Below, one piece after another: positions 7,976-16,686 of a stretch of 64,000 nt of DNA. The translations under genes and the position numbers were made by a program. Below the pieces are notes generated by a model that saw only the letters and a list, made by a program, of their open reading frames with translations, was not told the DNA's origin and did no database searches. The stretch is from DASSBQ01 sp040981125 (GTDB lineage Bacteria > Nitrospirota > Nitrospiria > Nitrospirales > Nitrospiraceae): positions 248,001 through 312,000 of the forward strand of contig JANRMQ010000003.1 of NCBI GenBank assembly GCA_040981125.1, given 5' to 3'. The number at the start of each line of letters is the position of its first letter. Within the stretch, counting starts at the first letter, position 1.

Positions 7976-9164
7976 ACTTGATGATGCCCAACTCCCGCCC
8001 AATTTTCCCAAAAGCGGAAACGGCTCGTTCGAGTTGCGCGCGGGTATGGGCGGCGGACATCTGAACCCGGATACGGGCCTTCCCCTTCGGCACAACCGGA
8101 TAGCTGAATCCCACCACATAGATATCTTCTTCCAATAGTCGATCGGCCATGGCCGTCGCCAGAGACGCATCGCCCAACATGACCGGAATGATCGGATGCG
8201 TGCCCGGTACAAGGGTAAATCCCAAGGCGCGAAGTCGGTCACGGAAGAAGGCGGTGTTGTCGTGCAGCGCGGCTCGCAACGCATCGCCGTGGGCGACGAG
8301 ATCAAGCGCCTTCATGGCGGCGGCCGCAATCATGGGAGGCAAGGAATTCGAAAACAAGTAGGGCCGGGATCGCTGCCGCAACAGCTCGATGATCTCATTG
8401 TGCCCGGTCGTAAATCCTCCGGTCGCCCCGCCCAACGCCTTTCCCAGCGTGCCGGTGATCAAATCCACCCGGTCCGCCACCCCGAAATGGTCGGGCGTGC
8501 CCCGTCCGCGCTTCCCCAGCACCCCCGTGGCATGGCTATCATCCACGACGACGGCCGCGTTGTATCGGTCGGCCAGATCCACGATCCGGTCCAACTGCGC
8601 CAGGTCGCCGTCCATTGAAAACACCCCGTCGGTGACGATAAGTCGCAATCGGCTCGACATTCCTTCTTCCAGCCTCGTTTCCAAATCACGCATGTCGGAA
8701 TGGGCATAGCGCAAACGCTTCGCCTTGCAGAGCCGGATGCCGTCAATCAAACTGGCGTGATTGAGCGCATCGCTGATGACTGTATCGCGCTCGTCGAGCA
8801 ACGGCTCGAACAGACCCGCGTTGGCGTCGAAGCAGGAACTGTATAGGATCGTATCGCCGGTGCCGAAAAATTCAGAGAGCGATCTCTCCAGGTCCTTATG
8901 AAGTTGCTGGGTGCCGCAAATGAAGCGCACCGACGCCATGCCGTACCCGGAGTCTTCCAGCGCGCGGCCGGCCGCCTCCTTGACGTTCGGGTCATTGGCA
9001 AGCCCGAGATAGTTATTGGCGCAGAGATTGAGGACGAGGCGGTCGCGTACGCGCACGTCCGAGCCTTGAGGGCCGAGGATGTGCCGCTCGCTCTTGTACA
9101 ACCCGGCGGCTCGAACGTCCGCCAGCACGTCCTCGACCGCTTTCTTGAACGAGCGATAGGCCAT
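7974..9164 (-). CDS. kbl: 2-amino-3-ketobutyrate CoA ligase (glycine C-acetyltransferase)
   Basis: A PLP enzyme of 396 residues, close to the usual 398. It splits 2-amino-3-ketobutyrate with CoA into glycine and acetyl-CoA, the second step of threonine catabolism. The PLP lysine is in TGTLGKALGGATGG (about residue 237), and the cofactor-contacting VVDDSHATGVLG is present. The start CANNYLGLAN is diagnostic of this subgroup, and no sign points to BioF or HemA. The ATG at 9164 is preferred over the TTG at 9176. It follows tdh by about 60 bp on the same strand, so the two probably form an operon. Confidence 0.92.
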   Translation of the reverse strand: MAYRSFKKAVEDVLADVRAAGLYKSERHILGPQGSDVRVRDRLVLNLCANNYLGLANDPNVKEAAGRALEDSGYGMASVRFICGTQQLHKDLERSLSEFFGTGDTILYSSCFDANAGLFEPLLDERDTVISDALNHASLIDGIRLCKAKRLRYAHSDMRDLETRLEEGMSSRLRLIVTDGVFSMDGDLAQLDRIVDLADRYNAAVVVDDSHATGVLGKRGRGTPDHFGVADRVDLITGTLGKALGGATGGFTTGHNEIIELLRQRSRPYLFSNSLPPMIAAAAMKALDLVAHGDALRAALHDNTAFFRDRLRALGFTLVPGTHPIIPVMLGDASLATAMADRLLEEDIYVVGFSYPVVPKGKARIRVQMSAAHTRAQLERAVSAFGKIGRELGIIK

Positions 9165-9228
9165 GATACTGCTCAAGCGTGAGGCGTCGAATGATGCATG
9201 AGGCGCCGTGCCTGCGATCGATCGGTCC

Positions 9229-10263
9229 TCACGGCAAGAGCACCACTTTGCCGCATTGACCCGATTGGATCAACTCAAATCCTTGAGCGAAGTCTTTGAG
9301 GGGAAATGTGTGGGTAATGACGGGCTTGATGTCGAGACCGGCTTTAAACAGCCCGGCCAACCGATACCATGTGCTGAACAAACGCCTTCCCGTGATGCCG
9401 TAGACTCTGATGCCCTTGAAGATAATGTCATTGGCCAGATCACAATGAACCGGTCCGGACGGAATGCCGAACAGGGTCACCCGGCCTCCGTTCTTGACCG
9501 ATTGAAACGCCTGATGCAGGGCCGTGGGATGGCCGGACATTTCAAGCGAGGCGTCCACCCCTTCTCCCTCCGTAATCTCCCTGATCGCCGCGGCGGTCCG
9601 ATCGCTCTTGTCCGGCCTGGCGTGCAAAACATGATCGACCCCGAGCTGCGTGGCGATGGCCAGGCGATACTCGCTCGTGTCCGTGGCGATGATCCGCGCT
9701 GCTCCGGCGATCCGTGCCACGGCGGCGGCAAAAAGTCCGGTCGGCCCGCATCCCGTAATCAGCACGGTATGGCCGGTGAGATCTTCCACGAGCGCGGCGT
9801 CCACCGCGTTACCCAAGGGTTCCTGAACCGAGGCCAGCTCCGGCGGAATTTCCCTTGCCGTTTTCCAGAGCACGCTTTCCGGCAGGACGACATACTCGGC
9901 AAAGGACCCATCGCGATCCACGCCGAGGATGCGATAATTTTTGCACACGTGCGCTTGTCCGGTCCGGCATTGAAAGCAGACACCGCATGTGAGATGAGAT
10001 TCGGCCGCAACATAATCGCCTATTTTGACGAGCGTCACATCGGAGCCGATCTCCACGACTTCTCCGCACATTTCATGGCCGATGATACGCGGCGGCTGAA
10101 TGCGGCTATGGGCCCAGTCGTCCCAATTATAAATGTGGGCGTCGGTGCCGCATAACGACGTGGCTTTGACCCGGATCACGGCCTCGCATGGCGCCGGCCG
10201 CGGATCGGGCCGCTCGGTGAGGGTGAGACCGGGGCCCGAAAATGCTTTCACCAACGCGCGCAT
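9229..10263 (-). CDS. tdh: L-threonine 3-dehydrogenase
   Basis: A 344-residue zinc-dependent MDR dehydrogenase that oxidises threonine to 2-amino-3-ketobutyrate with NAD. The catalytic Cys is in SLCGTDAHIYNWD (about residue 38), the segment typical of threonine dehydrogenase. The structural zinc Cys cluster is CGVCFQCRTGQAHVC (about residue 97), and the NAD site is TGCGPTGLFAA (about 170). Length fits the family (about 341). It is the first gene of a tdh-kbl pair. A perfect TATAAT ends five bases before the ATG, so the message may be leaderless. Confidence 0.93.
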   Translation of the reverse strand: MRALVKAFSGPGLTLTERPDPRPAPCEAVIRVKATSLCGTDAHIYNWDDWAHSRIQPPRIIGHEMCGEVVEIGSDVTLVKIGDYVAAESHLTCGVCFQCRTGQAHVCKNYRILGVDRDGSFAEYVVLPESVLWKTAREIPPELASVQEPLGNAVDAALVEDLTGHTVLITGCGPTGLFAAAVARIAGAARIIATDTSEYRLAIATQLGVDHVLHARPDKSDRTAAAIREITEGEGVDASLEMSGHPTALHQAFQSVKNGGRVTLFGIPSGPVHCDLANDIIFKGIRVYGITGRRLFSTWYRLAGLFKAGLDIKPVITHTFPLKDFAQGFELIQSGQCGKVVLLP

Positions 10264-10268
10264 GGGCC

Positions 10269-10274
10269 ATTATA
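10269..10274 (-). promoter_or_regulatory. -10 box of tdh, possibly giving a leaderless mRNA
   Basis: On the minus strand TATAAT ends five bases before the tdh ATG. Transcription normally starts 6-7 bases beyond the -10 box, which here falls on the A of ATG. No Shine-Dalgarno site is present. The -35 region is weak. Confidence 0.55.
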
Positions 10275-10316
10275 GCAAGATCGTTACAATGGCATAGCTA
10301 TATGGGAAAAAACGAG

Positions 10317-10345
10317 TTGAACTGCCCGAGGGCACTGGGTAGGAT
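10317..10345 (+). promoter_or_regulatory. Promoter of the TonB-like gene, near-leaderless
   Basis: TTGAAC at 10317-10322, a 17-bp spacer and TAGGAT at 10340-10345, then six bases to the ATG at 10352. The AGGA inside the -10 could also serve as a weak ribosome site if transcription starts further upstream. Confidence 0.5.
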
Positions 10346-10351
10346 GCCCCC

Positions 10352-11362
10352 ATGTTTCCGGGGTGGATTACGGGCCTGGCAACGCGGGCGATGGTCGGCT
10401 GTCTAGCCACGGCTGTTTTCTTTGGGGCGAGCCTTCCCCTCTCCTCCGGCGCCGCCAAGCAGGCGTCCACTCCTGCGCCGAAGCGGTGGATGCAGTTCGA
10501 ATTGATGGAATCGGAAGCAAGCGGGGTGGTTCGCGCCGATAAAGATCTGGTCCTTTCCATTACCGTAGGCGGCATTGCGACATCGTCCGACTCGATTCTG
10601 GCCATTATTGAATCGGCGGCCTTTCAAAGTCAGACCGTATCCCTCAATCAGGATTCGGACTCGACGACATATCAGGGAACGGCGATTCTCGAGCCGAAGT
10701 TTTCCAACAAGAGCCTGACCACCGTGCATCCGAAGGCGACCCGCATCCGTGTCACGCTGGCCCGCACGAAATCGGCCGGCGTCGAAGCATTCATGAAGCG
10801 CGATGTGTACATCACCTTGGGTGAGCCGGCCCAGGCTGATGGAGACAGCGAGGACGATGGGGCCCTCGCCGTCGTTTCCGAGCCGAATGAGCAGGAGGGC
10901 TCGTCCTCGTCCAAACCGCCGGAGACAGCCCCCGTGTTCAACGTCACGATCGCGGAAGAGGATTTATTGCCGCTTCCCGAACCGGCTCAAGCGGAAGCCT
11001 ATTGGAAGCAGGTGAGCGGGCTCATCAGTCTCAATTGGAGCCGCCAAGTGCGGCAGATCCGCCGGGCTCCCAGCGGAGAGACCGTGCGTGTTCGTTTCAA
11101 GCTTTACGGCAGCGGCGTGGCTCAATTGATCCAAGTCGAGAAGGGATCCGGCGCGCGCGACATCAATGAGGCGGGTATTCAAAGTATCATCCATGCCCAG
11201 CCGTTTCCGCCTCTGCCGGCCGACATGAGCGGCGAACTCGTGGATGTTCATGTCCGCATGCGTACGGGAGTGCGGGTCTCGCCGGGAGACGTCCAGACAA
11301 CGGTCGAAAGGAAACCGCCAAAGAAGCCGCCGCCCGCCCCGAAAACTCAGGCGCCGCAATGA
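10352..11362 (+). CDS. TonB C-terminal-domain-like periplasmic protein
   Basis: A 336-residue protein with an N-terminal hydrophobic signal or anchor (residues 10-30). A beta-rich middle contains many short strands, followed by an acidic and Ser/Pro-rich linker (about 150-195). The TonB-like C-terminal domain spans about 215-310: WKQVSGLISLNWSR, then VRVRFKLYGSGVAQLIQVEKGSG and AGIQSIIHAQPFPPLP. TonB domains carry energy to outer-membrane receptors, but this one has the anchor separated by a folded domain, and no ExbB/ExbD genes are nearby. It may instead act like TolA/PAL-type envelope proteins. The tail is Pro/Lys-rich. Confidence 0.72.
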   Translation: MFPGWITGLATRAMVGCLATAVFFGASLPLSSGAAKQASTPAPKRWMQFELMESEASGVVRADKDLVLSITVGGIATSSDSILAIIESAAFQSQTVSLNQDSDSTTYQGTAILEPKFSNKSLTTVHPKATRIRVTLARTKSAGVEAFMKRDVYITLGEPAQADGDSEDDGALAVVSEPNEQEGSSSSKPPETAPVFNVTIAEEDLLPLPEPAQAEAYWKQVSGLISLNWSRQVRQIRRAPSGETVRVRFKLYGSGVAQLIQVEKGSGARDINEAGIQSIIHAQPFPPLPADMSGELVDVHVRMRTGVRVSPGDVQTTVERKPPKKPPPAPKTQAPQ

Positions 11363-11414
11363 CCGGACCCGCCCGGTCACGCGCTTTGTCAATTCACCAT
11401 AGAAGGAGGACGTA

Positions 11415-12017
11415 ATGAAGAAAGCCCTGTCCCTGTTCACGCTATTGTGCGCCTGCGCCTTCGGCTGGGTTGGTCCGACGCAAGCGGAAATGGCCCGGTA
11501 TGATGTGGATTTGGAGCATTCCACGATTGAATTTCGAGTGGCGCATATGGTCATTTCCAAAACCACCGGCCATTTCAAAGATTACACCGGGTTCATCGAG
11601 ATGGACCCGGAAGCGCAGACGGTCAAGACAATCGAGGCGACCATCAAGACCGCGTCGGTGAATACCAATCATGAAAAGCGGGACACGCACCTGCGGACGG
11701 CGGATTTCTTCGACGTCGAGAAGTATCCGACCATGACGTACAAACTCAAGCAATACAAAAAGAACGGCGATCAGTATACCGCCACCGGTGATCTGACTCT
11801 GCGCGGCGTGACCAAAGAGATCAGTTTAACCGGGAACTTCAATGGTGTGACGAAAGATCCATGGGGGAATGTCCGGGCCGGGTTCAATGCCGAGGGAAAA
11901 CTGAATCGCAAGGATTTCGGCATGGTCTGGAACAAAGCGCTGGACAGCGGAGGATTGGTAGTCGGCGACGAAGTTTTCATCAAATTGGACATTGAGTGCA
12001 TCAAAGCCAAGCCATGA
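11415..12017 (+). CDS. YceI-family periplasmic protein
   Basis: A 200-residue protein with a cleavable signal peptide (ALSLFTLLCACAFGWVGPTQA). The lipocalin-like YceI domain follows: YDVDLEHSTIEFRVAHM, VNTNHEKRDTHLRTADFFDVEKYP and LTLRGVTKEISL. YceI proteins bind isoprenoid chains in a hydrophobic tunnel in the periplasm; the physiological role is unsettled. AGAAGGAGGACGTA gives a near-ideal ribosome site before ATG 11415. The next gene starts 17 bp after its stop, so they may be co-transcribed. Confidence 0.93.
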   Translation: MKKALSLFTLLCACAFGWVGPTQAEMARYDVDLEHSTIEFRVAHMVISKTTGHFKDYTGFIEMDPEAQTVKTIEATIKTASVNTNHEKRDTHLRTADFFDVEKYPTMTYKLKQYKKNGDQYTATGDLTLRGVTKEISLTGNFNGVTKDPWGNVRAGFNAEGKLNRKDFGMVWNKALDSGGLVVGDEVFIKLDIECIKAKP

Positions 12018-12034
12018 TCGAGAGATGAGGTCTG

Positions 12035-13036
12035 ATGCGGGCAATGGTGCTGGCGCATCCGGCGGCGGTCACGACCAATCCCCTGGCTCTCCGGGAGGTC
12101 GCCCGGCCTGAGCCAGGTCCCGGGCAAGTCAGAGTCCGTATCCGTGTGTGCGGCGTATGCCGGACGGATCTTCATGTCGTCGAGGGCGAACTGGCCGAGG
12201 TGCCGCCGGACATCATCCCCGGCCATGAGGTAGTCGGTATCGTCGAGAAGTTGGGCCGGGATGTGAATGACCTGAAGGAAGGCGATCGGGTCGGCATTGC
12301 CTGGTTGCAGGCGACCTGCGGCCGATGCGAGTTTTGCTTGAGCGGCCGGGAGAATCTGTGCCTGCGCGCGACCTTTACCGGATACCGGGTCAACGGCGGC
12401 TATGCGGAGTATGCGGTGGTGGCGGCTCGCTACGCGTATCCTCTTCCACTTCGTTTTACGGACGAAGAGGCGGCGCCGTTGCTGTGCGCCGGCATCATCG
12501 GGTATCGTGCCCTCCGGCTCAGCGGAATCAAACCGGGCCAGCGCCTCGGCCTCTATGGGTTCGGTGCGAGCGCGCATATTGCAATCCAGATTGCGCGTGC
12601 GTGGGGTTGCTCGGTGTATGTTTGCTCGCTCAAGGAAGAGCATCGAACGCTGGCGGGCGAATTGGGCGCGGTGTGGGTCGGCGGCTCGATGGAGCGGCCG
12701 CCGGACAAGTTGCATGGAGCGATCATCTTTGCTCCGGCCGGCGAGATCGTGCCGGCGGCTCTTCGCGCGCTGGACCGAGGCGGAACGCTCGCCCTGGCCG
12801 GGATTCATATGAGTCCTATTCCGATCTTGGACTATGACCGGGACTTGTTCGGCGAACGGATCATCCGAAGCGTGACTGCCAACACGAGGCAGGATGGGGT
12901 GGACCTTTTGCGCGAAGCCGCGGCCATTCCCATTCACACGCATACCCGGACGTTTGGGCTCGCGGATGCGAATCAGGCCTTACAGGACTTGAAGGCCGGG
13001 ACCATTCGCGGCGCGGCCGTCTTGACCATGGAGTGA
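12035..13036 (+). CDS. Zinc-dependent alcohol dehydrogenase (MDR family)
   Basis: A 333-residue MDR enzyme. Catalytic zinc ligands lie in CGVCRTDLHVVEGEL (Cys about residue 36) and GHEVVG. The structural zinc loop is CGRCEFCLSGRENLC (about residue 90). The cofactor loop reads LGLYGFGASAHIAIQIA, with Gly-X-Gly-Ala-Ser instead of the usual GLGGLG, and has lost some sequence similarity there. It belongs to the AdhA/AdhP-like group that oxidises primary alcohols or reduces aldehydes in the cytosol. The exact substrate cannot be read. It lies 17 bp after yceI on the same strand. Confidence 0.86.
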   Translation: MRAMVLAHPAAVTTNPLALREVARPEPGPGQVRVRIRVCGVCRTDLHVVEGELAEVPPDIIPGHEVVGIVEKLGRDVNDLKEGDRVGIAWLQATCGRCEFCLSGRENLCLRATFTGYRVNGGYAEYAVVAARYAYPLPLRFTDEEAAPLLCAGIIGYRALRLSGIKPGQRLGLYGFGASAHIAIQIARAWGCSVYVCSLKEEHRTLAGELGAVWVGGSMERPPDKLHGAIIFAPAGEIVPAALRALDRGGTLALAGIHMSPIPILDYDRDLFGERIIRSVTANTRQDGVDLLREAAAIPIHTHTRTFGLADANQALQDLKAGTIRGAAVLTME

Positions 13037-13099
13037 GTCGGCGTTGTCCCTGATTCGCATTCCGTGGCTCAGCTAGAAAGAAACTGACCGCCTCGGCTA

Positions 13100-13108
13100 T
13101 GTTAGGAT
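13100..13108 (+). promoter_or_regulatory. Extended -10 element close to the start codon of the 13116 gene
   Basis: TG-T-TAGGAT ends seven bases before the ATG at 13116. It could be an extended -10 box giving an almost leaderless message, or its AGGA could be a ribosome site. Confidence 0.4.
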
Positions 13109-13115
13109 AGCCACC

Positions 13116-13709
13116 ATGCGATGCCCGCTGATCCTCGGGTTGACATTCTGCCTCTGTCTCGCCTATCCCGTTTCCAGCCAAGCGCTCGAATTTACCGCGG
13201 ATCAAATCACCAAGGCGGATGGTCGAACGCAAAAGGCCCACATCTATTACCGCGACAACATGTGGCGGATCGAGCACCACAGCATGGGGCCGGTCAATGT
13301 GACCATCGTCCGGAAGGACAAACACCTGGTGTGGCTGTTGTTGTCCAGGATGAGACACTTTAAAACCGTGCCCTACGGGCCGGATCATGATCTTCAAGTA
13401 TACGAGCGGCTGGACGGCGAGGTATCGCGCGAAGAAATCGGAAAGGAAATACGGGAGGGCCATCCCACGGTTCTCTATGAGGTCACCGTGAAGCAGGGAG
13501 AGCGGACGGATGTGTACTATCAATGGGTGGCCACGGATATTCATTTCCCCATGAAATTGGCGCGCAAAGACGGAAGTTGGATCATCGAGTATCAGCATGT
13601 GAAGATGCGACCGCTGTCGGATTATCTCTTTCAGCTGCCGGTCAATTTTCAACCGCTCGAGGAGTTCGACCGGCCTTCCGACACCACGCCATCGCCGGAG
13701 CCGTCGTGA
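13116..13709 (+). CDS. Secreted protein of unknown function, DUF4412/LolA-like fold
   Basis: A 197-residue protein with a signal peptide (LILGLTFCLCLAYPVSSQA, cleaved near ALEF). The mature part is a run of short strands: FTADQITKADGRTQKAHIYY, NMWRIEH, VTIVRKDKHLVWLLL, PTVLYEVTVKQG, YYQWVATDIHFPMKLA. This pattern (an outer-membrane-lipoprotein-carrier-like half barrel with a DxxM/K reporter strand) is that of DUF4412 and LolA-related proteins. I cannot name a ligand. The SUMF1-type gene starts about 47 bp after the stop, so an operon is possible. Confidence 0.68.
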   Translation: MRCPLILGLTFCLCLAYPVSSQALEFTADQITKADGRTQKAHIYYRDNMWRIEHHSMGPVNVTIVRKDKHLVWLLLSRMRHFKTVPYGPDHDLQVYERLDGEVSREEIGKEIREGHPTVLYEVTVKQGERTDVYYQWVATDIHFPMKLARKDGSWIIEYQHVKMRPLSDYLFQLPVNFQPLEEFDRPSDTTPSPEPS

Positions 13710-13756
13710 CGCGGCATCGGCCGGTACGCCACCGTTACAGAGGAGGGCATGAAACC

Positions 13757-14710
13757 GTGCAAGTGATGAAAAGATTATCGCTTCTTTTGATCTCCGGGCT
13801 GGGAATCGTGACATTGTGCGGGGCCGTGTTTGCGTTGGATGTGAGCGATGTGACCAGGGAATGGACTCCGGAAGGAAAAAAAATTGCGGCGGAACGGGTC
13901 AAGCATCGGCCCTATGACGAGATGGTCCGGATCCCCGCCGGTGAATTTCTCATGGGCAGCAATAAGAAGGTCGATCGGAACGCCTATCCGGCGGAAATGC
14001 CGCAACGGAAGGTTTATCTGGATGCGTATGAGATCGACAAGTACGAAGTCACCACGGTGCAATTTCTCAAATTTGTCCTGGGTACGAATCGGGATCCGCT
14101 CATCGACTGGCAGTATGACGGCGGCAATTTTCAGGAGGAGATGGCGAGCCATCCGGTCATGCATGTGTCCTGGTTCGATGCGGATGCCTATTGCAGGTGG
14201 GCGGGCAAGCGGCTTCCGACAGAAGCAGAGTGGGAAAAGGCCGCACGGGGAGAGGACGGCCGCATCTATCCCTGGGGTAACCAAATGGCCGGCCTGTCAC
14301 GGTCAAACTTCGGGCGTACGGGGTTGTCCGGTCCGGTGCGAGATCGCCCGGAGCGCCTCCTGCTGTACCCGCCGATTATTTCTGTAGATAAGTACGACAA
14401 CGGCGTGAGCCCCTATGGAGTCTTCCAGATGTCGGGCAACGTGTCGGAATGGGTGGCTGATTGGTACGAGCCGAAATACTATGCGACCGCGCCCGACAAG
14501 AACCCGAAAGGTCCGGAGACGGGCACACAGCGCGCCTTCCGCGGCGGTGGATGGATCGACAGCACACCGACTGTGCGGGCGGCGCAGCGCAATGGCACCG
14601 ACCCGGTCACGAAGATGAACTGGATGGGATTTCGGTGCGCCCGGGACGCGAAAGATGGAGAGGGGGAGCCGAAGCCGGACGAGCAAAGCAAGCAGACGAG
14701 CTTGCGGTAA
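13757..14710 (+). CDS. SUMF1/FGE-fold protein, secreted (paralogue A)
   Basis: About 317 residues. GAGGAGG (13740-13746) is ten bases before the GTG at 13757, and an in-frame ATG lies at 13766. A signal peptide (LLISGLGIVTLCGAVFA) precedes the FGE-sulfatase domain: VRIPAGEFLMGSN, DAYEIDKYEVTTVQFLKF, YCRWAGKRLPTEAEWEKAAR, GNVSEWVADWY, AFRGGGWID and GFRCARD. True formylglycine-generating enzymes use two C-terminal Cys to oxidise a sulfatase Cys. That pair is not evident here, so this looks like a non-FGE member of the fold. A paralogue lies at 15668-16507. Confidence 0.85.
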   Translation: MQVMKRLSLLLISGLGIVTLCGAVFALDVSDVTREWTPEGKKIAAERVKHRPYDEMVRIPAGEFLMGSNKKVDRNAYPAEMPQRKVYLDAYEIDKYEVTTVQFLKFVLGTNRDPLIDWQYDGGNFQEEMASHPVMHVSWFDADAYCRWAGKRLPTEAEWEKAARGEDGRIYPWGNQMAGLSRSNFGRTGLSGPVRDRPERLLLYPPIISVDKYDNGVSPYGVFQMSGNVSEWVADWYEPKYYATAPDKNPKGPETGTQRAFRGGGWIDSTPTVRAAQRNGTDPVTKMNWMGFRCARDAKDGEGEPKPDEQSKQTSLR

Positions 14711-14732
14711 AGATCATCCAATGTGCTTCGCA

Positions 14733-14753
14733 CAGCGTGCCGGGTCGCCCGGC
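14733..14753. terminator. Short hairpin between convergent SUMF1-A and hemD
   Basis: A GC-rich stem of about eight pairs around TCG (CCGGG/CCCGG core) sits between the convergent stops, with a T-rich but interrupted stretch on the plus side. Confidence 0.35.
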
Positions 14754-14760
14754 GCTACCA

Positions 14761-15609
14761 TTATTTTGTTGACCGCTTGCGTTGAAGAAGCGCCGAAGCC
14801 TGCTCGCTCGCTTCTTTGACCAAAATGCCCATTTTAGGATGCGTCGGTTCGAGATCGACCGGAAGATCGTAGTCTCGAAGCCGCTCGCTTGCGGTGGGAC
14901 CGATTGATGCGACCATCATCCGCCCGCAGGCCTTCTTGAAGTCCTCTGTCGTTCCGTCTTGTTCCACCAACTGCATCACATGATCGATCTGGGCGGCATT
15001 CGTCACCAGCATCACATCCACCTGACTTCGAAGAATCGAATCGATGAGCCGTTTGAGCGGAGCCGTGTCTTCCGGAAGCGCCCATTTATAGACAGGTACG
15101 GCGAAGACATCCGCACCGCGTACTCTCAGCGCATCGAGCAACTCCTGATTTGACACTCCGTACTCTTGCACCGCCACACGGAGCCCTCTTACCGGTCGAT
15201 AGGCATCCAACGTCGCGATCAAATCATGCCAGGTATTCGGTTCCGGAACCGTGAGGGTGGGGGAGAGGCCGAAGGCTTTCAGCGCAGCGACCGGCTTCGG
15301 CCCGCGCGCGACCAGCGCGGTCTGGCGCAACGCGCCGATAATATCAGGAAGAGCATGGCGCGTCTGAATAATTTCAAACAGGGTTTTGGCGCCGGCCCCG
15401 GTGAGAAGGATCAGAATGTCGATCCGGTCGGTGAGCAACCGCGCGCCGAAACGCAGGGCGGCGGAATTATCCTCGAGGGGAATCTCCCGGAGAGCCGGGG
15501 CGACGAGCGGATTTCCGCCGTAGCGACGAATCAGGCGCTCCATCTCGTTCGCCATGCGACTCTCAAACGCGGCAACAGCCAATCCGTTGAAACCGATGAG
15601 GTGCTTCAT
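14761..15609 (-). CDS. hemD: Uroporphyrinogen-III synthase
   Basis: A 282-residue two-domain HemD-fold enzyme that cyclises hydroxymethylbilane to uroporphyrinogen III in haem/sirohaem synthesis. It shows the expected start (FESRMANEMERLIRRYGG), LILLTGAGAKTLFEII, the central VAVQEYGVSNQELLDALRVRGADVFAVPVYKW and the later VDVMLVTNAAQIDHVMQL and VASIGPTASERL. Sequence conservation in this family is low, but this order is diagnostic. I use the ATG at 15609; a TTG at 15621 would add four residues. It follows SUMF1 paralogue B by 58 bp on the same strand. Confidence 0.85.
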   Translation of the reverse strand: MKHLIGFNGLAVAAFESRMANEMERLIRRYGGNPLVAPALREIPLEDNSAALRFGARLLTDRIDILILLTGAGAKTLFEIIQTRHALPDIIGALRQTALVARGPKPVAALKAFGLSPTLTVPEPNTWHDLIATLDAYRPVRGLRVAVQEYGVSNQELLDALRVRGADVFAVPVYKWALPEDTAPLKRLIDSILRSQVDVMLVTNAAQIDHVMQLVEQDGTTEDFKKACGRMMVASIGPTASERLRDYDLPVDLEPTHPKMGILVKEASEQASALLQRKRSTK

Positions 15610-15667
15610 GGCCGCGTCCAAGGCAAAAAGGCAAAAGTCTCTGCGTCAAGCAATCGGCATTACCTTA

Positions 15668-16507
15668 CTACTTTGCGCCGTCCGCGGCGCACCGGAATCC
15701 CGTCGATTCATTGCGGATAGTGGGATCGCTCTCGACCCGGGTGAAGATGCGCACCAGCGGCGTTTCCACCTGCCATCCCGAGCTTCGCAGCACCCGGCCT
15801 TTGCCGGTCTCCGGCCCTTTCGGATTCTTGGCAGGGCTGCTCTCATAATAGCGAGCGTCGTACCAGTCGTTGACCCATTCCCACACATTCCCGGCCATAT
15901 CATACAGACCATAGGGGCTCTTGCCCGCTTCGTAACTGCCGACCGGCATCAATGTCTTTTCTCCGATCCACCGTTGATTGAAGTTGAGATGCTTCGATGT
16001 CGGCTCGACATTTCCCCAGGGAAAGCGCCAATCGTGATTGCCTTTTGCGGCCTTTTCCCATTCGGCTTCGGTCGGAAGCCGGCGGCCGGCCCATTTGCAA
16101 TAGGCGTCGGCATCTCCCCAATCCACATTGACCACCGGCCGATCGGTCAGCGATTCCGGTATCGCGGTTCCCTCCCACAGATTGCGCGTGGGATTCCTGG
16201 GATTCTGGGGCACCCGATGATCGGTCGCCTTCACGAAGGCCAGATACCGGCCGTTCGTCACCTCATATTTATCCATATAAAAGGCATCGACAAATACTTC
16301 ATGGCGGGGATATTCATCCCGGCCGCCGTCACGGTCTCCCGGCGGCACCCCCATTGGAAAAGAACCGGCCGGAATCAGAACCATCGGCGCGCCGTCCTTG
16401 CCGACGATCTCCGCCGGGGCCGCGTTCGATTTGTCTGCAGAGAAACCCGGGCTCGCGATCATAACCAAACCGGTCAGCGCCACGGCGACACCGCTTCGAA
16501 ACACCAT
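15668..16507 (-). CDS. SUMF1/FGE-fold protein, secreted (paralogue B)
   Basis: About 279 residues. The ATG at 16507 is preceded by AAGGAGTC at workable distance and gives a clean signal peptide (VALTGLVMIASPGFSA). The FGE-sulfatase domain has MVLIPAGSFPMGVPPGD, DAFYMDKYEVTNGRYLAF, YCKWAGRRLPTEAEWEKAAK, GNVWEWVNDWY and GFRCAADG. The terminal catalytic Cys pair of real FGE is not seen. It is clearly related to paralogue A (13757-14710), and both carry SPAKNPKGPETG-like loops. No sulfatase gene is near, so a role in modifying a sulfatase is unlikely. Confidence 0.86.
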   Translation of the reverse strand: MVFRSGVAVALTGLVMIASPGFSADKSNAAPAEIVGKDGAPMVLIPAGSFPMGVPPGDRDGGRDEYPRHEVFVDAFYMDKYEVTNGRYLAFVKATDHRVPQNPRNPTRNLWEGTAIPESLTDRPVVNVDWGDADAYCKWAGRRLPTEAEWEKAAKGNHDWRFPWGNVEPTSKHLNFNQRWIGEKTLMPVGSYEAGKSPYGLYDMAGNVWEWVNDWYDARYYESSPAKNPKGPETGKGRVLRSSGWQVETPLVRIFTRVESDPTIRNESTGFRCAADGAK

Positions 16508-16686
16508 AGAACATGACTCCTTCGTTAAGTAGGCTGAGAAAGACAGATCGTACCACAGGCCCTTGACCAAGTAATATGCCGGGACACCGCGATCCGACTC
16601 TGAACGAAGGAAGACCGGCGGCCGAGGAAAATTCCTCTGGCGGCTGGCAGGTGTTTTCAACATCCTGCTACTATACGAAGGCTGCC

